Source of the DNA: JALOLV01 sp046295175
GTDB lineage: Bacteria > Bacteroidota > Bacteroidia > Cytophagales > Spirosomataceae
NCBI GenBank assembly: GCA_046295175.1
Contig: JBKBNY010000001.1
Span: forward strand, 1,240,001-1,304,000
Length of the DNA stretch: 64,000 bases
Direction of reading: 5' to 3'
The notes below the pieces were generated by a model. It was not told the origin of the DNA. It worked only from the letters and a program-made list of their open reading frames with translations, and made no database searches. The first letter of the stretch is position 1. Each line of letters opens with the position of its first letter. Position numbers and translations under genes: made by a program. This document shows, piece after piece, positions 15,450 to 23,709 of the stretch.

Positions 15450-16834
15450 TACTTGAATTTCGTCTTACCTTCTTCTAAGAATTTTACAAATTCTTCGACA
15501 CTTGTATATCCTACTGGATTTATCAACTGCTTGCCCTCTGCATCTACAATAAAATAGTAAGGCTGAGCATTTGAATTAAACTTCGTGATTTGTAAATCGG
15601 TATTCTTTTCTCCGACAGTTACTTTTATTTCATCATCGTAAGTAGATTTATATTGCTTTTCTTTTGGCAATTCTTTCTTATCATCTACATACAAAGAAGC
15701 TATCACAAAATCGTTTTTGAGGCGTTCGAGTACTTCGGGTTTAGACCAAACGTTTTCTTCCATCTTGCGGCAATTGGCACAAGCATAACCCGTAAAATCT
15801 ATAAAAACTGGCTTCTTGACTTCTTTGGCATAAGCAAGAGCATCGTCGTAATCATAAAAACCTTGTAAGCCGTGCGGCAGATTACGCACTTTATCGTTTG
15901 GCAATGTCGAATTAGTGTGAGCATTGACGATTCCGTAACCTTCTGGAGGCAAGATACCAGCCAAAAGCGATACAGATTTACCCGAAAGCCCCGGTATCAT
16001 GTAAATTCCTAAAGCAAAAAACAAAGCCGCGAAACCGATGCGAACAGGGCCGAATTTCTCAACTTTTTTATCGGATGGCATTCGGGCAAAACCAATGATG
16101 TAAAGCCCAATCACAAAAGCAAAAACTATCCAAATTGCTAAGAATGTATTGCGGCTGAGAAGATTGAAGTGGTAGGTCAAATCAATATTACTCAAGAATT
16201 TAAGAGCAAGTGCAAATTCTAACAAACCAAACACAATCTTGAGTTCGCCAAGCCAACTTCCTGATTTTGGCATACTTTTGAGCATCTGCGGAAACATCGC
16301 CAAGGTTGTAAAAACGAGGCCGAATGGTAATCCGAAAGCCAACATACCCCAAAGTGGTCGCCAGATTTCGCCGCTTGCCGCCGCAACCAAAAGCGAGCCC
16401 ACGATTGGTACTGTACACGAAAACGATACCAGTACTAAAGTAAGAGCCATGAAGAATATCCCAACCAAACCACCTTTTTCGGACATTCTATCTACTTTAT
16501 TGACGGTCTCGTGCGGTAGCACAATCTCGAATAAACCGAAGAACGACAAACCAAAAAATATGAAAATCGTAAAGAATATAAGATTTGGCAACCAGTGTGT
16601 ACTGATAAAATTAGGAAACGCCGACCCAAACGGTACAGCCGCAAGACCTATCAATGCAAAAATGAACATGATTGAGAATCCGTAAATAAATGCCTTGCGA
16701 GAGCCATTTGACTGCTTCGTGAAGAAACTGACCGTCATGGGCATAATCGGATAAATACAAGGCATGAATATCGAAGCAAAACCTGCCAAAAATGCTGTTG
16801 TAAGAAAACTAAAGATTGATTGTGATTCTTGCAT
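15449..16834 (-). CDS. DsbD-type thiol:disulfide interchange protein (short form)
   Basis: The protein has 461 aa starting at ATG 16834 (MQESQSIFSFLTT). The longer frame to 16942 would translate the palindromic repeat at 16858-16894 and is rejected. The first part is the CcdA/DsbD membrane domain: FASIFMPCIYPIMPMTVSF with its redox Cys, the second Cys in FSCTVPIVGSLL, and about eight helices. The last roughly 130 residues form a thioredoxin domain with FTGYACANCRKMEENVW (CxxC = CANC). The N-terminal periplasmic DsbD-alpha domain of the E. coli protein is absent, which is common in this phylum. It carries electrons from cytoplasmic thioredoxin to periplasmic thiol proteins. Confidence 0.92.
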   Translation of the reverse strand: MQESQSIFSFLTTAFLAGFASIFMPCIYPIMPMTVSFFTKQSNGSRKAFIYGFSIMFIFALIGLAAVPFGSAFPNFISTHWLPNLIFFTIFIFFGLSFFGLFEIVLPHETVNKVDRMSEKGGLVGIFFMALTLVLVSFSCTVPIVGSLLVAAASGEIWRPLWGMLAFGLPFGLVFTTLAMFPQMLKSMPKSGSWLGELKIVFGLLEFALALKFLSNIDLTYHFNLLSRNTFLAIWIVFAFVIGLYIIGFARMPSDKKVEKFGPVRIGFAALFFALGIYMIPGLSGKSVSLLAGILPPEGYGIVNAHTNSTLPNDKVRNLPHGLQGFYDYDDALAYAKEVKKPVFIDFTGYACANCRKMEENVWSKPEVLERLKNDFVIASLYVDDKKELPKEKQYKSTYDDEIKVTVGEKNTDLQITKFNSNAQPYYFIVDAEGKQLINPVGYTSVEEFVKFLEEGKTKFK

Positions 16835-16857
16835 ATTTCCAATTGTAAGTTTTTTAT

Positions 16858-16894
16858 ATACCCCTGACAGGGTTCTCAACCCTGTCAGGGGTAT
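16858..16894. repeat. Perfect 17-bp-stem hairpin upstream of dsbD
   Basis: ATACCCCTGACAGGGTT-CTC and its exact reverse complement form a 17-bp stem with a 3-nt loop. It is placed between dsbD (start 16834) and the cyclophilin gene (end 16984), both on the minus strand. The tri-loop format matches other hairpins here (17480, 43217, 43262). It may work as a terminator for the cyclophilin transcript, although no clean T-run follows on the minus strand. Confidence 0.75.
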
Positions 16895-16983
16895 TTCAAT
16901 AACTTTAAAACGAATAAAAGTCAAAAAAAAGTTCAGACCCAAAACTGAGCCTGAACAGTTCTTATCAATAAAGACGCCAAAAG

Positions 16984-17427
16984 TTAGGCTTCCGTTTCAT
17001 GGATAACGATTTTTTGTATTTTATCGCCTTGACGAATCAAATCTACAATCTCAACACCCTCTACAACTTTGCCAAAACAAGTATGGTTACGGTCTAAATG
17101 GGCTGTATTTGAGCGATTGTGGCAGATAAAAAACTGCGAACCACCTGTGTTGCGTCCACGGTGTGCCATAGACAATACACCACGGTCGTGGTATTGGTTA
17201 TTGCCTGTCAATTCGCACGGAATCGTATAACCTGGGCCACCCGCACCAGTACCAGTTGGGTCGCCGCCTTGAATCATAAAATTAGGAATCACACGATGGA
17301 AAGTTACGCCATCGTAGAATCCGCTTTTTGATAAATCAGTAAAGTTTTTTACTGCAATTGGGGCATCTTGCTCGTAGAATTCTATCCACATCGTGCCTTT
17401 ATCGGTAATCATTTCTGCTTTTAGCAT
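16984..17427 (-). CDS. Cyclophilin-type peptidyl-prolyl cis-trans isomerase
   Basis: This compact cytoplasmic cyclophilin has 147 aa and no signal peptide (MLKAEMITDKGTMWIEFYEQ). Active-site phrases are VTFHRVIPNFMIQGGDPTGTG (Arg of FHR, Gln of IQGGD), GVLSMAHRGRNTGGSQFFI and CFGKVVEGVE. It isomerises Xaa-Pro bonds. In the hydrophobic pocket the usual active-site Trp region reads HLDRNHTCFG, so it is probably a histidine variant with low cyclosporin affinity, as in many bacterial forms. A -7 candidate (TAAATTTG, minus, 17463-17456) lies about 30 nt upstream. Confidence 0.94.
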   Translation of the reverse strand: MLKAEMITDKGTMWIEFYEQDAPIAVKNFTDLSKSGFYDGVTFHRVIPNFMIQGGDPTGTGAGGPGYTIPCELTGNNQYHDRGVLSMAHRGRNTGGSQFFICHNRSNTAHLDRNHTCFGKVVEGVEIVDLIRQGDKIQKIVIHETEA

Positions 17428-17479
17428 CTGTATTTGGTCATTTTATTTTGAAGTGCAAATTTAGAGAAAATATTATAAT

Positions 17480-17512
17480 AAACCTCCAAGGTCTTCGAGA
17501 CCTTGGAGGTTT
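17480..17512. repeat. Perfect 15-bp-stem tri-loop hairpin, probable terminator
   Basis: AAACCTCCAAGGTCT-TCG-AGACCTTGGAGGTTT lies 13 nt beyond the stop codon of the GH5 gene, which runs on the other side of it on the minus strand. The cyclophilin promoter lies to its right. It is likely the terminator of GH5 transcription read in reverse, or a mobile hairpin in that position. Confidence 0.7.
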
Positions 17513-17525
17513 GAATTTACTAAAT

Positions 17526-18524
17526 CTACTGCTTCCTATCCTGCATTGCTTTCTTGAAATACTTGCCGTGACGGGTTAGGGTGTAGTTCCAATCAGAATA
17601 CAATCTCGGAGCCCATTGTGGGTCAAATACCCAAACCACCCACGAGATTCCTTTATCGTCACAATATTTCGTAATGGCATCACCATAAGACTCATCGCTG
17701 ATTACTGGTATGTGAGCCCCTCTTTCTTCGGCCCCACTAAAACCGATTTCGGTCAGTATCAAAGGGTATTTATCTTTGACAAATCCCCAATCTTTTGTCC
17801 ATTTTTCTTCCCACGGTTTTTCACGTTTTTGCGGATACGGATGCGACACATACGCAATTCCTTCGGCATTGATGGGGTCGGTGGCGATAGGTGTAAGGTC
17901 ATACGCCCAATTGAACCCAGCCACGAGCGGAATCGCCGTACTACCATTTGCCCTAATAATACCAATGATTTCTTCCATCAGTTTTTTCCATTCGCTCCAA
18001 GAGCAAGTACCAAGTTGCCCACTCTGAATAGTTGGCTCATTGAATAACTCAAAAAATGCAACAGTCGAATTGCCTTTGTAATGGCGAGCCATCGTACGCC
18101 AAAACTCAAAAGTTTCTTTTTGGGTAGTTTCATACATATCTGCTTGGTACATCTCGGTGCGGAGATTACCAATAACGTGCCAGTCGATTATGACATACAT
18201 GCCTAATTCTTTAGCCCACAAAACGCCCTCATCGAGCAGGCTAAGGTATTTTTCTTTGCCTTGTCTTCGCCAAGCCGTCGGATGAATTGGGAATCTGACA
18301 ACATTTGCTCCCCAGCTTTTCATTTCTTCAAAATAAGCTTTGTTCCAATGCCCATTGTACATCAATCTTTCGGGGTCGCTGGTGTTTAATCCTCTCAAAA
18401 CAAATGGTTTATCTTCAATAACAAAGTTATTTCCTTTCACTTTGATTTGTTTGAGTTCGGTAGTTTGGGCAATGGTGAGAGTCGAAATGAATGAGAAGAT
18501 GGTATAAAAGATTAGTTTTTTCAT
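17526..18524 (-). CDS. Secreted glycoside hydrolase family 5 (cellulase-type)
   Basis: The protein has 332 aa with a signal peptide (MKKLIFYTIFSFISTLTIAQ). The (beta/alpha)8 barrel carries clan A motifs: LRGLNTSD, VVRFPIHPTAWRRQG, VIIDWHVIGN, the acid/base glutamate in FFELFNEPT (about 155) and the nucleophile glutamate in LILTEIGFSG (about 255). GH5 enzymes cut beta-1,4- or beta-1,3-linked glucans and mannans. The subfamily and substrate cannot be read from the sequence alone. There is no carbohydrate-binding module. The neighbouring transglutaminase-like gene is on the same strand 45 nt upstream, so they may be co-transcribed. Confidence 0.92.
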   Translation of the reverse strand: MKKLIFYTIFSFISTLTIAQTTELKQIKVKGNNFVIEDKPFVLRGLNTSDPERLMYNGHWNKAYFEEMKSWGANVVRFPIHPTAWRRQGKEKYLSLLDEGVLWAKELGMYVIIDWHVIGNLRTEMYQADMYETTQKETFEFWRTMARHYKGNSTVAFFELFNEPTIQSGQLGTCSWSEWKKLMEEIIGIIRANGSTAIPLVAGFNWAYDLTPIATDPINAEGIAYVSHPYPQKREKPWEEKWTKDWGFVKDKYPLILTEIGFSGAEERGAHIPVISDESYGDAITKYCDDKGISWVVWVFDPQWAPRLYSDWNYTLTRHGKYFKKAMQDRKQ

Positions 18525-18569
18525 GGTTTTTGATTAGAGTTGAATTACAAATTCATAACTATTTGACAT

Positions 18570-19673
18570 TTATTTCCTTTTAGGCAGTGCTTCCAACTCT
18601 TTAAAAGTATTTTCAAGAGATTGTTTTTCGGAAGAAATAATCTCTTGAAATGTTTCAATTTCCTGATATTCAGCTTGAATATCAAGTGTTTTTATAGCAC
18701 TACCACCCATTTGATTTATATGATACCTCATTTTATTCAAGTTCTCCTCCAAGCTGGCAATTTTAGCTCTCAGCTCTTTTTTTCGAGGTAAAAATTTCTT
18801 TGCCATTTCATATATATTTCTGTTATTATTATTGAGAAATTCACTAAGTTTACTATAAGCTATCGACTCCTCTTCCAGCTTTTTTGAGTAAAAAGTGACA
18901 TATTCAAAATGTCCAACAAAAGCACTTTCTTTGCAAGAAATAATGCGATTTATACTTTTAAAGAAAAACTTTTCTTGGCTTACATTATCAAATTGCTTTA
19001 AAGAATCTACATAGTTTAAAAATGTAGTTTTTGAATCAAAATTGCCATTAGTCCAGTCTTTAAATGCCAAAACTGATTCGTTTAGTTGCCACAAAGGGTC
19101 ATTGGGAAAATGAGTTTTGATAAATTCAATAGGAGGAGTTTTGAAAAAATAATAGTTGTATTTTAGTAGATGTGTCCCAAACTTTTGATGATATACACCT
19201 GAATCCCAAGTTGGGTCTGCCAAATACCATTTATCTGATATTCTGAAAGCAACCCACGCATGATTAGGAAAGTCAACTTTTTCTAATGTATTGTCTCTGC
19301 TAAAACCTTTGATAACATAGTTTGTTATTCCTGCTGATTTACACATTGCTGAAAACAGAAAAGAATAACCTAAACACACTGTTTTTCTATCTCTAAGCGT
19401 CTTTGAACAAGGGTAAAATCTAATATTTGTATCAAGCTTCATAAAATGTTTGATATTACGAGCAGCTAATGTATCATACTGAATATTTTTAATTATCCAA
19501 TCATAAATTGCTAAGACTTTTAGTGAGTCTCCTGAAAGTCCATCAACTAAGTTCTGAGTTAGTATTTTCACCTCATGTGTATCATCAAATCTTTCAAATT
19601 TAGAATATGGATTAACTTGAGCAAGTACTTCGAAGTAGGTGAAGAGTATTAAAACAATATAAATACGAGTCAT
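18570..19673 (-). CDS. Secreted transglutaminase-like protein with C-terminal coiled coil
   Basis: The protein has 367 aa with a signal peptide (MTRIYIVLILFTYFEVLAQ). Residues of about 50-180 form a transglutaminase-like cysteine protease fold. The catalytic triad is visible: Cys in KTVCLGYSFLFSAMC, His in NHAWVAFRISDKWY, Asp in LADPTWDSG. The last roughly 80 residues are charged and heptad-like (KKELRAKIASLEENLNKM), a probable coiled coil. In bacteria this fold acts as a peptidase, peptidoglycan-modifying enzyme or cross-linker. The role here is unknown. The gene is more AT-rich than its neighbours, which may indicate a different origin. Confidence 0.85.
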   Translation of the reverse strand: MTRIYIVLILFTYFEVLAQVNPYSKFERFDDTHEVKILTQNLVDGLSGDSLKVLAIYDWIIKNIQYDTLAARNIKHFMKLDTNIRFYPCSKTLRDRKTVCLGYSFLFSAMCKSAGITNYVIKGFSRDNTLEKVDFPNHAWVAFRISDKWYLADPTWDSGVYHQKFGTHLLKYNYYFFKTPPIEFIKTHFPNDPLWQLNESVLAFKDWTNGNFDSKTTFLNYVDSLKQFDNVSQEKFFFKSINRIISCKESAFVGHFEYVTFYSKKLEEESIAYSKLSEFLNNNNRNIYEMAKKFLPRKKELRAKIASLEENLNKMRYHINQMGGSAIKTLDIQAEYQEIETFQEIISSEKQSLENTFKELEALPKRK

Positions 19674-19755
19674 TTTCGATAAGTGGTGATTTAGATTAGA
19701 TAATCTTTTTTAAATATAACGTGTGTCATCAATATATACAAATTCATAAAAAATT

Positions 19756-19783
19756 CTGGTCGGGATTTGCAAATCCCGACCAG
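19756..19783. repeat. Perfect palindrome of the TTTGCAAATCCC type
   Basis: A 28-bp perfect palindrome, with the half-site CTGGTCGGGATTTG. It lies downstream of the GMC oxidoreductase gene, next to a second hairpin at 19813. The core relates to the hairpin at 39865-39889 (AGATTGCAAATCT). Confidence 0.75.
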
Positions 19784-19812
19784 CGTAAATATTCAGATTC
19801 AAACTTCATTCC

Positions 19813-19842
19813 ATAGGATAGGGTCTGCAAACCCTATCCTAT
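19813..19842. repeat. Hairpin downstream of the GMC oxidoreductase gene
   Basis: ATAGGATAGGGT / ACCCTATCCTAT form a 12-bp stem around CTGCAA, which is one base from a full GTTTGCAAAC palindrome. The outer AAACTT / AAGTTT words (19801 and 19844) extend it. It is 14 nt from the end of the minus-strand gene, so it probably helps to end that transcript. Confidence 0.7.
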
Positions 19843-19856
19843 AAAGTTTTACATTT

Positions 19857-21572
19857 TCACAAATTCTTTTTCCTCAATTGTTCAACGGCATAATTGGCCG
19901 CACGTGCCGTGAGTGCCATGTAGGTAAGCGATGGGTTCTGAGTAGAAGTCGAGGTCATGGCGGCTCCATCGGTTACAAAAACATTCGGACAGCTATGAAT
20001 CTGATTCCACTTATTCAGAATCGAAGTTTTTGGGTCTTTGCCCATTCTTGCTCCGCCCATTTCGTGAATATCTAAACCTGCGGCTTGTTTGCTATCCGAA
20101 GTACGAATATTGGTAAAACCTGCCATCGTAAACATTTCAGAGATTTGTTCGAGGTAATCTTTTACCATTTTTTCGTCGTTGTCATCGTACCCAACCGAAA
20201 TCCGTAATTGAGGAATTCCGAACGGGTCTTTGAGGTCTTTGTCGAGAGCCACAAAATTTGATTCTTTCGGAATCGTCTCGCCCATCATGTGCGAGCCAAC
20301 ACTCCAGCCGCCGAGTTTACGAGGTTGAAAAAGGTTACTTTTTAGTTCTTCACCCAATCCCGACTGATTGCCCGAACTCATCCGATTTGCCCCAAAACCT
20401 GCGGCATATCCACGCAAAAAGTCGGTTTCTTGTTTGTAAACATTTCTGAATCTTGGAATATACGGACTATTCGGACGGCGACCATCGGTTGTTTTATCCA
20501 AGTACCCATCGAATTCGGCCGAAACCCTCGCTCGGTAATTGTGAAAAGCCACGTATTTGCCCAAAACGCCGCTATCATTGCCCAATCCATTCGGGAAACG
20601 CGAAGAGGTAGAATTCAACAAAATCAAATTGGTATTGATAGCCGCAGCATTCACAAAAATGATTTTGGCATAATACTCAATCATTTCTTTGGTATTAGCA
20701 TCTACGATTCTGACTCCCGTCGCTCGGCCTTTTTTCTCATCATAAATGATAGAATGTACCACCGAATGCGGACGCAACGTGAGCTTACCCGTACGCATCG
20801 CCCACGGGATAGTCGAAGAATTAGAACTAAAATATCCACCGTAAGGGCATCCACGCTCACAAATCGTGCGGTGTTGACACTTGGCTCTGCCTTGCTCGGT
20901 GTGAATCGGCTGTGGCTCGGTGATGTGTGCCGCCCGACCGATGATTATTTGGCGGTCTTTGTATTTTTCGGCAACTTTCTTCGAGAAATAATCCTCAACG
21001 CAATTCATCTCGTGCGGCGGCAAAAACTCTCCGTCGGGTAGGTTATCCAATCCATCTTTATTGCCAGATATTCCAGCAAACTTCTCAACATGGCTATACC
21101 ACGGAGCCAAATCATCGTAACCGATTGGCCATTCTACGGCAAAACCATCACGAGCGGGACCTTCAAAATCGTATTTACTCCAACGCTGCGTTTGTCTTGC
21201 CCAAAGCAATGATTTACCACCTACTTGGTAGCCACGAATCCAGTCGAAAGGCTTCTCTTGTATGTACGGATGCTCTTTATCTTTTACAAAAAACTGCTGA
21301 GTGCCTTCGTAAAAAGCGTAGCATTTGCCCACGATTGGGTTTTCTTTACGAATATCCAATGGTAGTTGTCCACGATGCTCAAATTCCCACGGTTGAGTCA
21401 TGGTTGTCGGGTAATCAACAATGTGACGGACATCACGGCCACGCTCCAAAACGAGGGTTTTCAGCCCCTTCTCGGTCAATTCTTTGGCGGCCCATCCCCC
21501 ACTGATACCCGAACCAATAACGATGGCATCGAAGGTATTTTTTTTCTGAATATCTATATTGATGTTTGACAT
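19857..21572 (-). CDS. GMC family oxidoreductase
   Basis: The protein has 571 aa. The N-terminal FAD-binding Rossmann motif is IVIGSGISGGWAAKEL, followed by LVLERG. It belongs to the branch with a cysteine-rich insert (AKCQHRTICERGCPYGGYFS) and the C-terminal GMC signature with VTDGAAMTSTSTQNPSLTYMALTARAA split over the active-site region (HEMGGARMG). This branch pairs with a Tat-exported gluconate 2-dehydrogenase subunit 3-like protein, encoded 70 nt upstream. Such pairs oxidise sugars or sugar alcohols in the periplasm, including glucoside 3-dehydrogenases, and pass electrons to cytochrome c. It has no signal peptide of its own and probably hitch-hikes on the Tat partner. The exact substrate is unknown. 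Confidence 0.9.
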   Translation of the reverse strand: MSNINIDIQKKNTFDAIVIGSGISGGWAAKELTEKGLKTLVLERGRDVRHIVDYPTTMTQPWEFEHRGQLPLDIRKENPIVGKCYAFYEGTQQFFVKDKEHPYIQEKPFDWIRGYQVGGKSLLWARQTQRWSKYDFEGPARDGFAVEWPIGYDDLAPWYSHVEKFAGISGNKDGLDNLPDGEFLPPHEMNCVEDYFSKKVAEKYKDRQIIIGRAAHITEPQPIHTEQGRAKCQHRTICERGCPYGGYFSSNSSTIPWAMRTGKLTLRPHSVVHSIIYDEKKGRATGVRIVDANTKEMIEYYAKIIFVNAAAINTNLILLNSTSSRFPNGLGNDSGVLGKYVAFHNYRARVSAEFDGYLDKTTDGRRPNSPYIPRFRNVYKQETDFLRGYAAGFGANRMSSGNQSGLGEELKSNLFQPRKLGGWSVGSHMMGETIPKESNFVALDKDLKDPFGIPQLRISVGYDDNDEKMVKDYLEQISEMFTMAGFTNIRTSDSKQAAGLDIHEMGGARMGKDPKTSILNKWNQIHSCPNVFVTDGAAMTSTSTQNPSLTYMALTARAANYAVEQLRKKNL

Positions 21573-21642
21573 ATTTTAATTTTCTAAGTTTAGATTTATC
21601 AAAGGTGAATCAATCCAAAATCCGCAATCATAAATCCCAAAT

Positions 21643-22161
21643 CTATTTCTTAACATCTACACATCCTAAATAACGCCCCGGAGCAAATTCAAAATGAGCA
21701 ACATTGGTCATGTAATATTCTGAATTGGTGTATCCCTGAATCGTCAGGCGGCGAAGCGTACCAAAGAATTTCTTGGTATTGGGGTCTTCTGATTTTTCGA
21801 TAGATTGCAAAACTTGCAGGCGTTCGGCTGGCGAAGCAGCCGCAAAGCCCTTGCTAAACATTGTTTTGGCTGTCGAATCAACCGTTTCGAGTCCTTTTGC
21901 AAAATTAGCTTGGTCGGGTTTTTCGTAGCAATCGGCTATCATTACTTGCACAAATTTTTCGACTCCAACATCCTTAGCTCCAGGCGTATCGGTTTTAGGT
22001 ATGATTGTCTCGACGGCTTCGGCCAAGATATTCTCTTGATAATTATTCAGAAAAAACTGTTTTGGCATACTTTCGGCCGTCCAGCCGTTTGCCCAAGCGG
22101 GCAGTGTGATGAGCCCTCCCAATGTCAGCGAAAGACTCTGTAATGCACTTCTTCTGTCCAT
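21643..22161 (-). CDS. Gluconate 2-dehydrogenase subunit 3-like protein, Tat-exported
   Basis: The protein has 172 aa. The N-terminus MDRRSALQSLSLTLGGLITL is a twin-arginine signal. The body has the family phrases AEAVETIIPKTDTPGAKDVGVEKFVQVM and FFGTLRRLTIQGYTNSEYY. It is the small subunit and export partner of the GMC oxidoreductase encoded 70 nt downstream. A minus-strand -7 candidate (TAAATTTG, 22198-22191) lies about 30 nt before the start, in the gap that divides it from the divergent transporter gene at 22363. Confidence 0.9.
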   Translation of the reverse strand: MDRRSALQSLSLTLGGLITLPAWANGWTAESMPKQFFLNNYQENILAEAVETIIPKTDTPGAKDVGVEKFVQVMIADCYEKPDQANFAKGLETVDSTAKTMFSKGFAAASPAERLQVLQSIEKSEDPNTKKFFGTLRRLTIQGYTNSEYYMTNVAHFEFAPGRYLGCVDVKK

Positions 22162-22362
22162 GATATATTCGATTTGATTGAATAGTGATTCAAATTTACT
22201 TTTGTTTTATTTAAAACTCCATACTCGGCCACAATTATTTGGCTGTAAGCTAATTGAGGCACATAAATGGATAAAATAAGCAAACTCAGTACTGACCGAT
22301 TACGGCCTATTCTTGAACCTATTAGCCACGAAAATTGATTATATTCATAAACCATAATTTTG

Positions 22363-22809
22363 ATGAATTGGATACTTTACTTGTTAGCGATTCTGTGCGG
22401 GGTAGGCACCGCTTTACAATCTGGCGTAAATTCTCAACTCCGAAAATCAGTCAATAATCCGCTTTTTGCAGCTCTGATTTCGTTTTCGATAGGTTTTATT
22501 ACGATTCTTATTCTTTTTCCGATATTCAATAAAAATGCCCTACCTTCGGCTTCGACCCTCAAATCTTTGGAATGGTGGAAGTGGACAGGTGGATTTTTTG
22601 GGGTATTTTTTGTAACAACCGTTATCCTGACCATCGATAAAGTAGGCTCGGCCAACATGACTGCCTTGATAGTTGGTGGGCAGCTCATCATGGCGATGAT
22701 TCTCGACCATTACGGTTTGCTGGGATTCAACATCCACCAAATAAATTTTTGGCGAGTACTTGGTGCATTATTAATCGTAGGTGGTGTATATTTGGTCATG
22801 AAGAACTAA
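22363..22809 (+). CDS. DMT superfamily small transporter (DUF606/YdcZ-like)
   Basis: The protein has 148 aa starting at ATG 22363 (MNWILYLLAILCGVGTALQSGVN). There is a TTG one codon earlier. Five hydrophobic helices and the phrases VNSQLRKSVNNPLFAALISF, WWKWTGGFFGVFFVT and VGSANMTALIVGGQLIMAMILDH identify the DUF606 branch of the drug/metabolite transporter superfamily. These half-size proteins presumably work as dimers. The substrate is unknown. It ends 10 nt before the cytochrome c gene, so the two are likely co-transcribed. Confidence 0.9.
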   Translation: MNWILYLLAILCGVGTALQSGVNSQLRKSVNNPLFAALISFSIGFITILILFPIFNKNALPSASTLKSLEWWKWTGGFFGVFFVTTVILTIDKVGSANMTALIVGGQLIMAMILDHYGLLGFNIHQINFWRVLGALLIVGGVYLVMKN

Positions 22810-22819
22810 GCAACCTCTT

Positions 22820-23656
22820 ATGAAATACCTCTTTTTGCCAATCGCACTATTTTTATTGAATTGCCAATCTCAAAAAAAAGAAACAACATCAACAACGGCC
22901 GATTCGACCCAGACTGTCGCAGCTACCCCAACCGACTCGCTAAGCATTGATTTGGTAGCCTTAAAAGACCAAAATCTATTAGGTAAAGTTCATATCGTTG
23001 AAGTCAAAAACGACCCTGTCTATCACAAAAAAAAGCGATTCAACGCCGTAGATTTTAAAGAAATTTTGTACAAATATTCGTCTATCAAAAGCCTAAATAC
23101 TGCCGATACCAAACTTGTTTTTGAGTGCGAAGACGGCTACAAACCCGAAATGCCACTCGATAGGCTCTTAGAGTCGAAGGTATTTTTGGCGGTAAGCGAT
23201 GTCGATGCACCAAAAGGCAGCGATTGGGAGCAAATATTTCAGAATGGACTCGAAATGAAGGCTGCTCCATTTTACTTAATTTATGAAGGTGAGGCCTACC
23301 AAGGAATCGACTACAAAAGACCTTATAACCTCGTAAAAGTGCATCTTGCTCCACTCCACGAGAACGACGAAGCGTTAGTGCCTAAAAATAACAATGCCGC
23401 ATTGGCAGGATACGAAATTTTTAAAAATCGTTGTCAAACTTGTCATTCTATCAACAAAATCGGCGGCAAGATGGGTCCTGAGTTAAACTACCCTAAAAGT
23501 GTAACCGAATACTGGAAAACCGAAGATTTGCAGGCGTTTATCGTAAACCCTGCCGCATACCGAAACGAAGTAAAAATGCCCACACTTGGCATAAAACCCG
23601 AAGAGTCTGCCTCTATCGTCAAATACCTAACTTACATGAGTAAACACAAGCTATAA
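22820..23656 (+). CDS. Lipoprotein with C-terminal cytochrome c domain
   Basis: The protein has 278 aa. The signal ends in a lipobox (ALFLLNC, Cys about 15), followed by a Thr/Ser-rich linker. The middle domain (about 50-185) is not one I can name with certainty; it has a YLIYEGEAYQG segment and a general likeness to molybdopterin-oxidoreductase-like folds. The C-terminal domain has the haem site CQTCH (about 206), KIGGKMGPEL and a distal Met in NEVKMPTLG. It should be anchored at the periplasmic face and carry electrons. The divergent GMC dehydrogenase pair is a plausible donor, an inference from proximity. Confidence 0.88.
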   Translation: MKYLFLPIALFLLNCQSQKKETTSTTADSTQTVAATPTDSLSIDLVALKDQNLLGKVHIVEVKNDPVYHKKKRFNAVDFKEILYKYSSIKSLNTADTKLVFECEDGYKPEMPLDRLLESKVFLAVSDVDAPKGSDWEQIFQNGLEMKAAPFYLIYEGEAYQGIDYKRPYNLVKVHLAPLHENDEALVPKNNNAALAGYEIFKNRCQTCHSINKIGGKMGPELNYPKSVTEYWKTEDLQAFIVNPAAYRNEVKMPTLGIKPEESASIVKYLTYMSKHKL

Positions 23657-23709
23657 AGATTGGAATAATTTTTGAACAATTTGATTCGTTCATAATTCAA
23701 AACAGTCCA

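Noticed and set aside
16835..16942. Longer N-terminus for the DsbD protein
   Set aside because: It would translate the 17-bp-stem hairpin and shift the first membrane helix; ATG 16834 gives a normal start.
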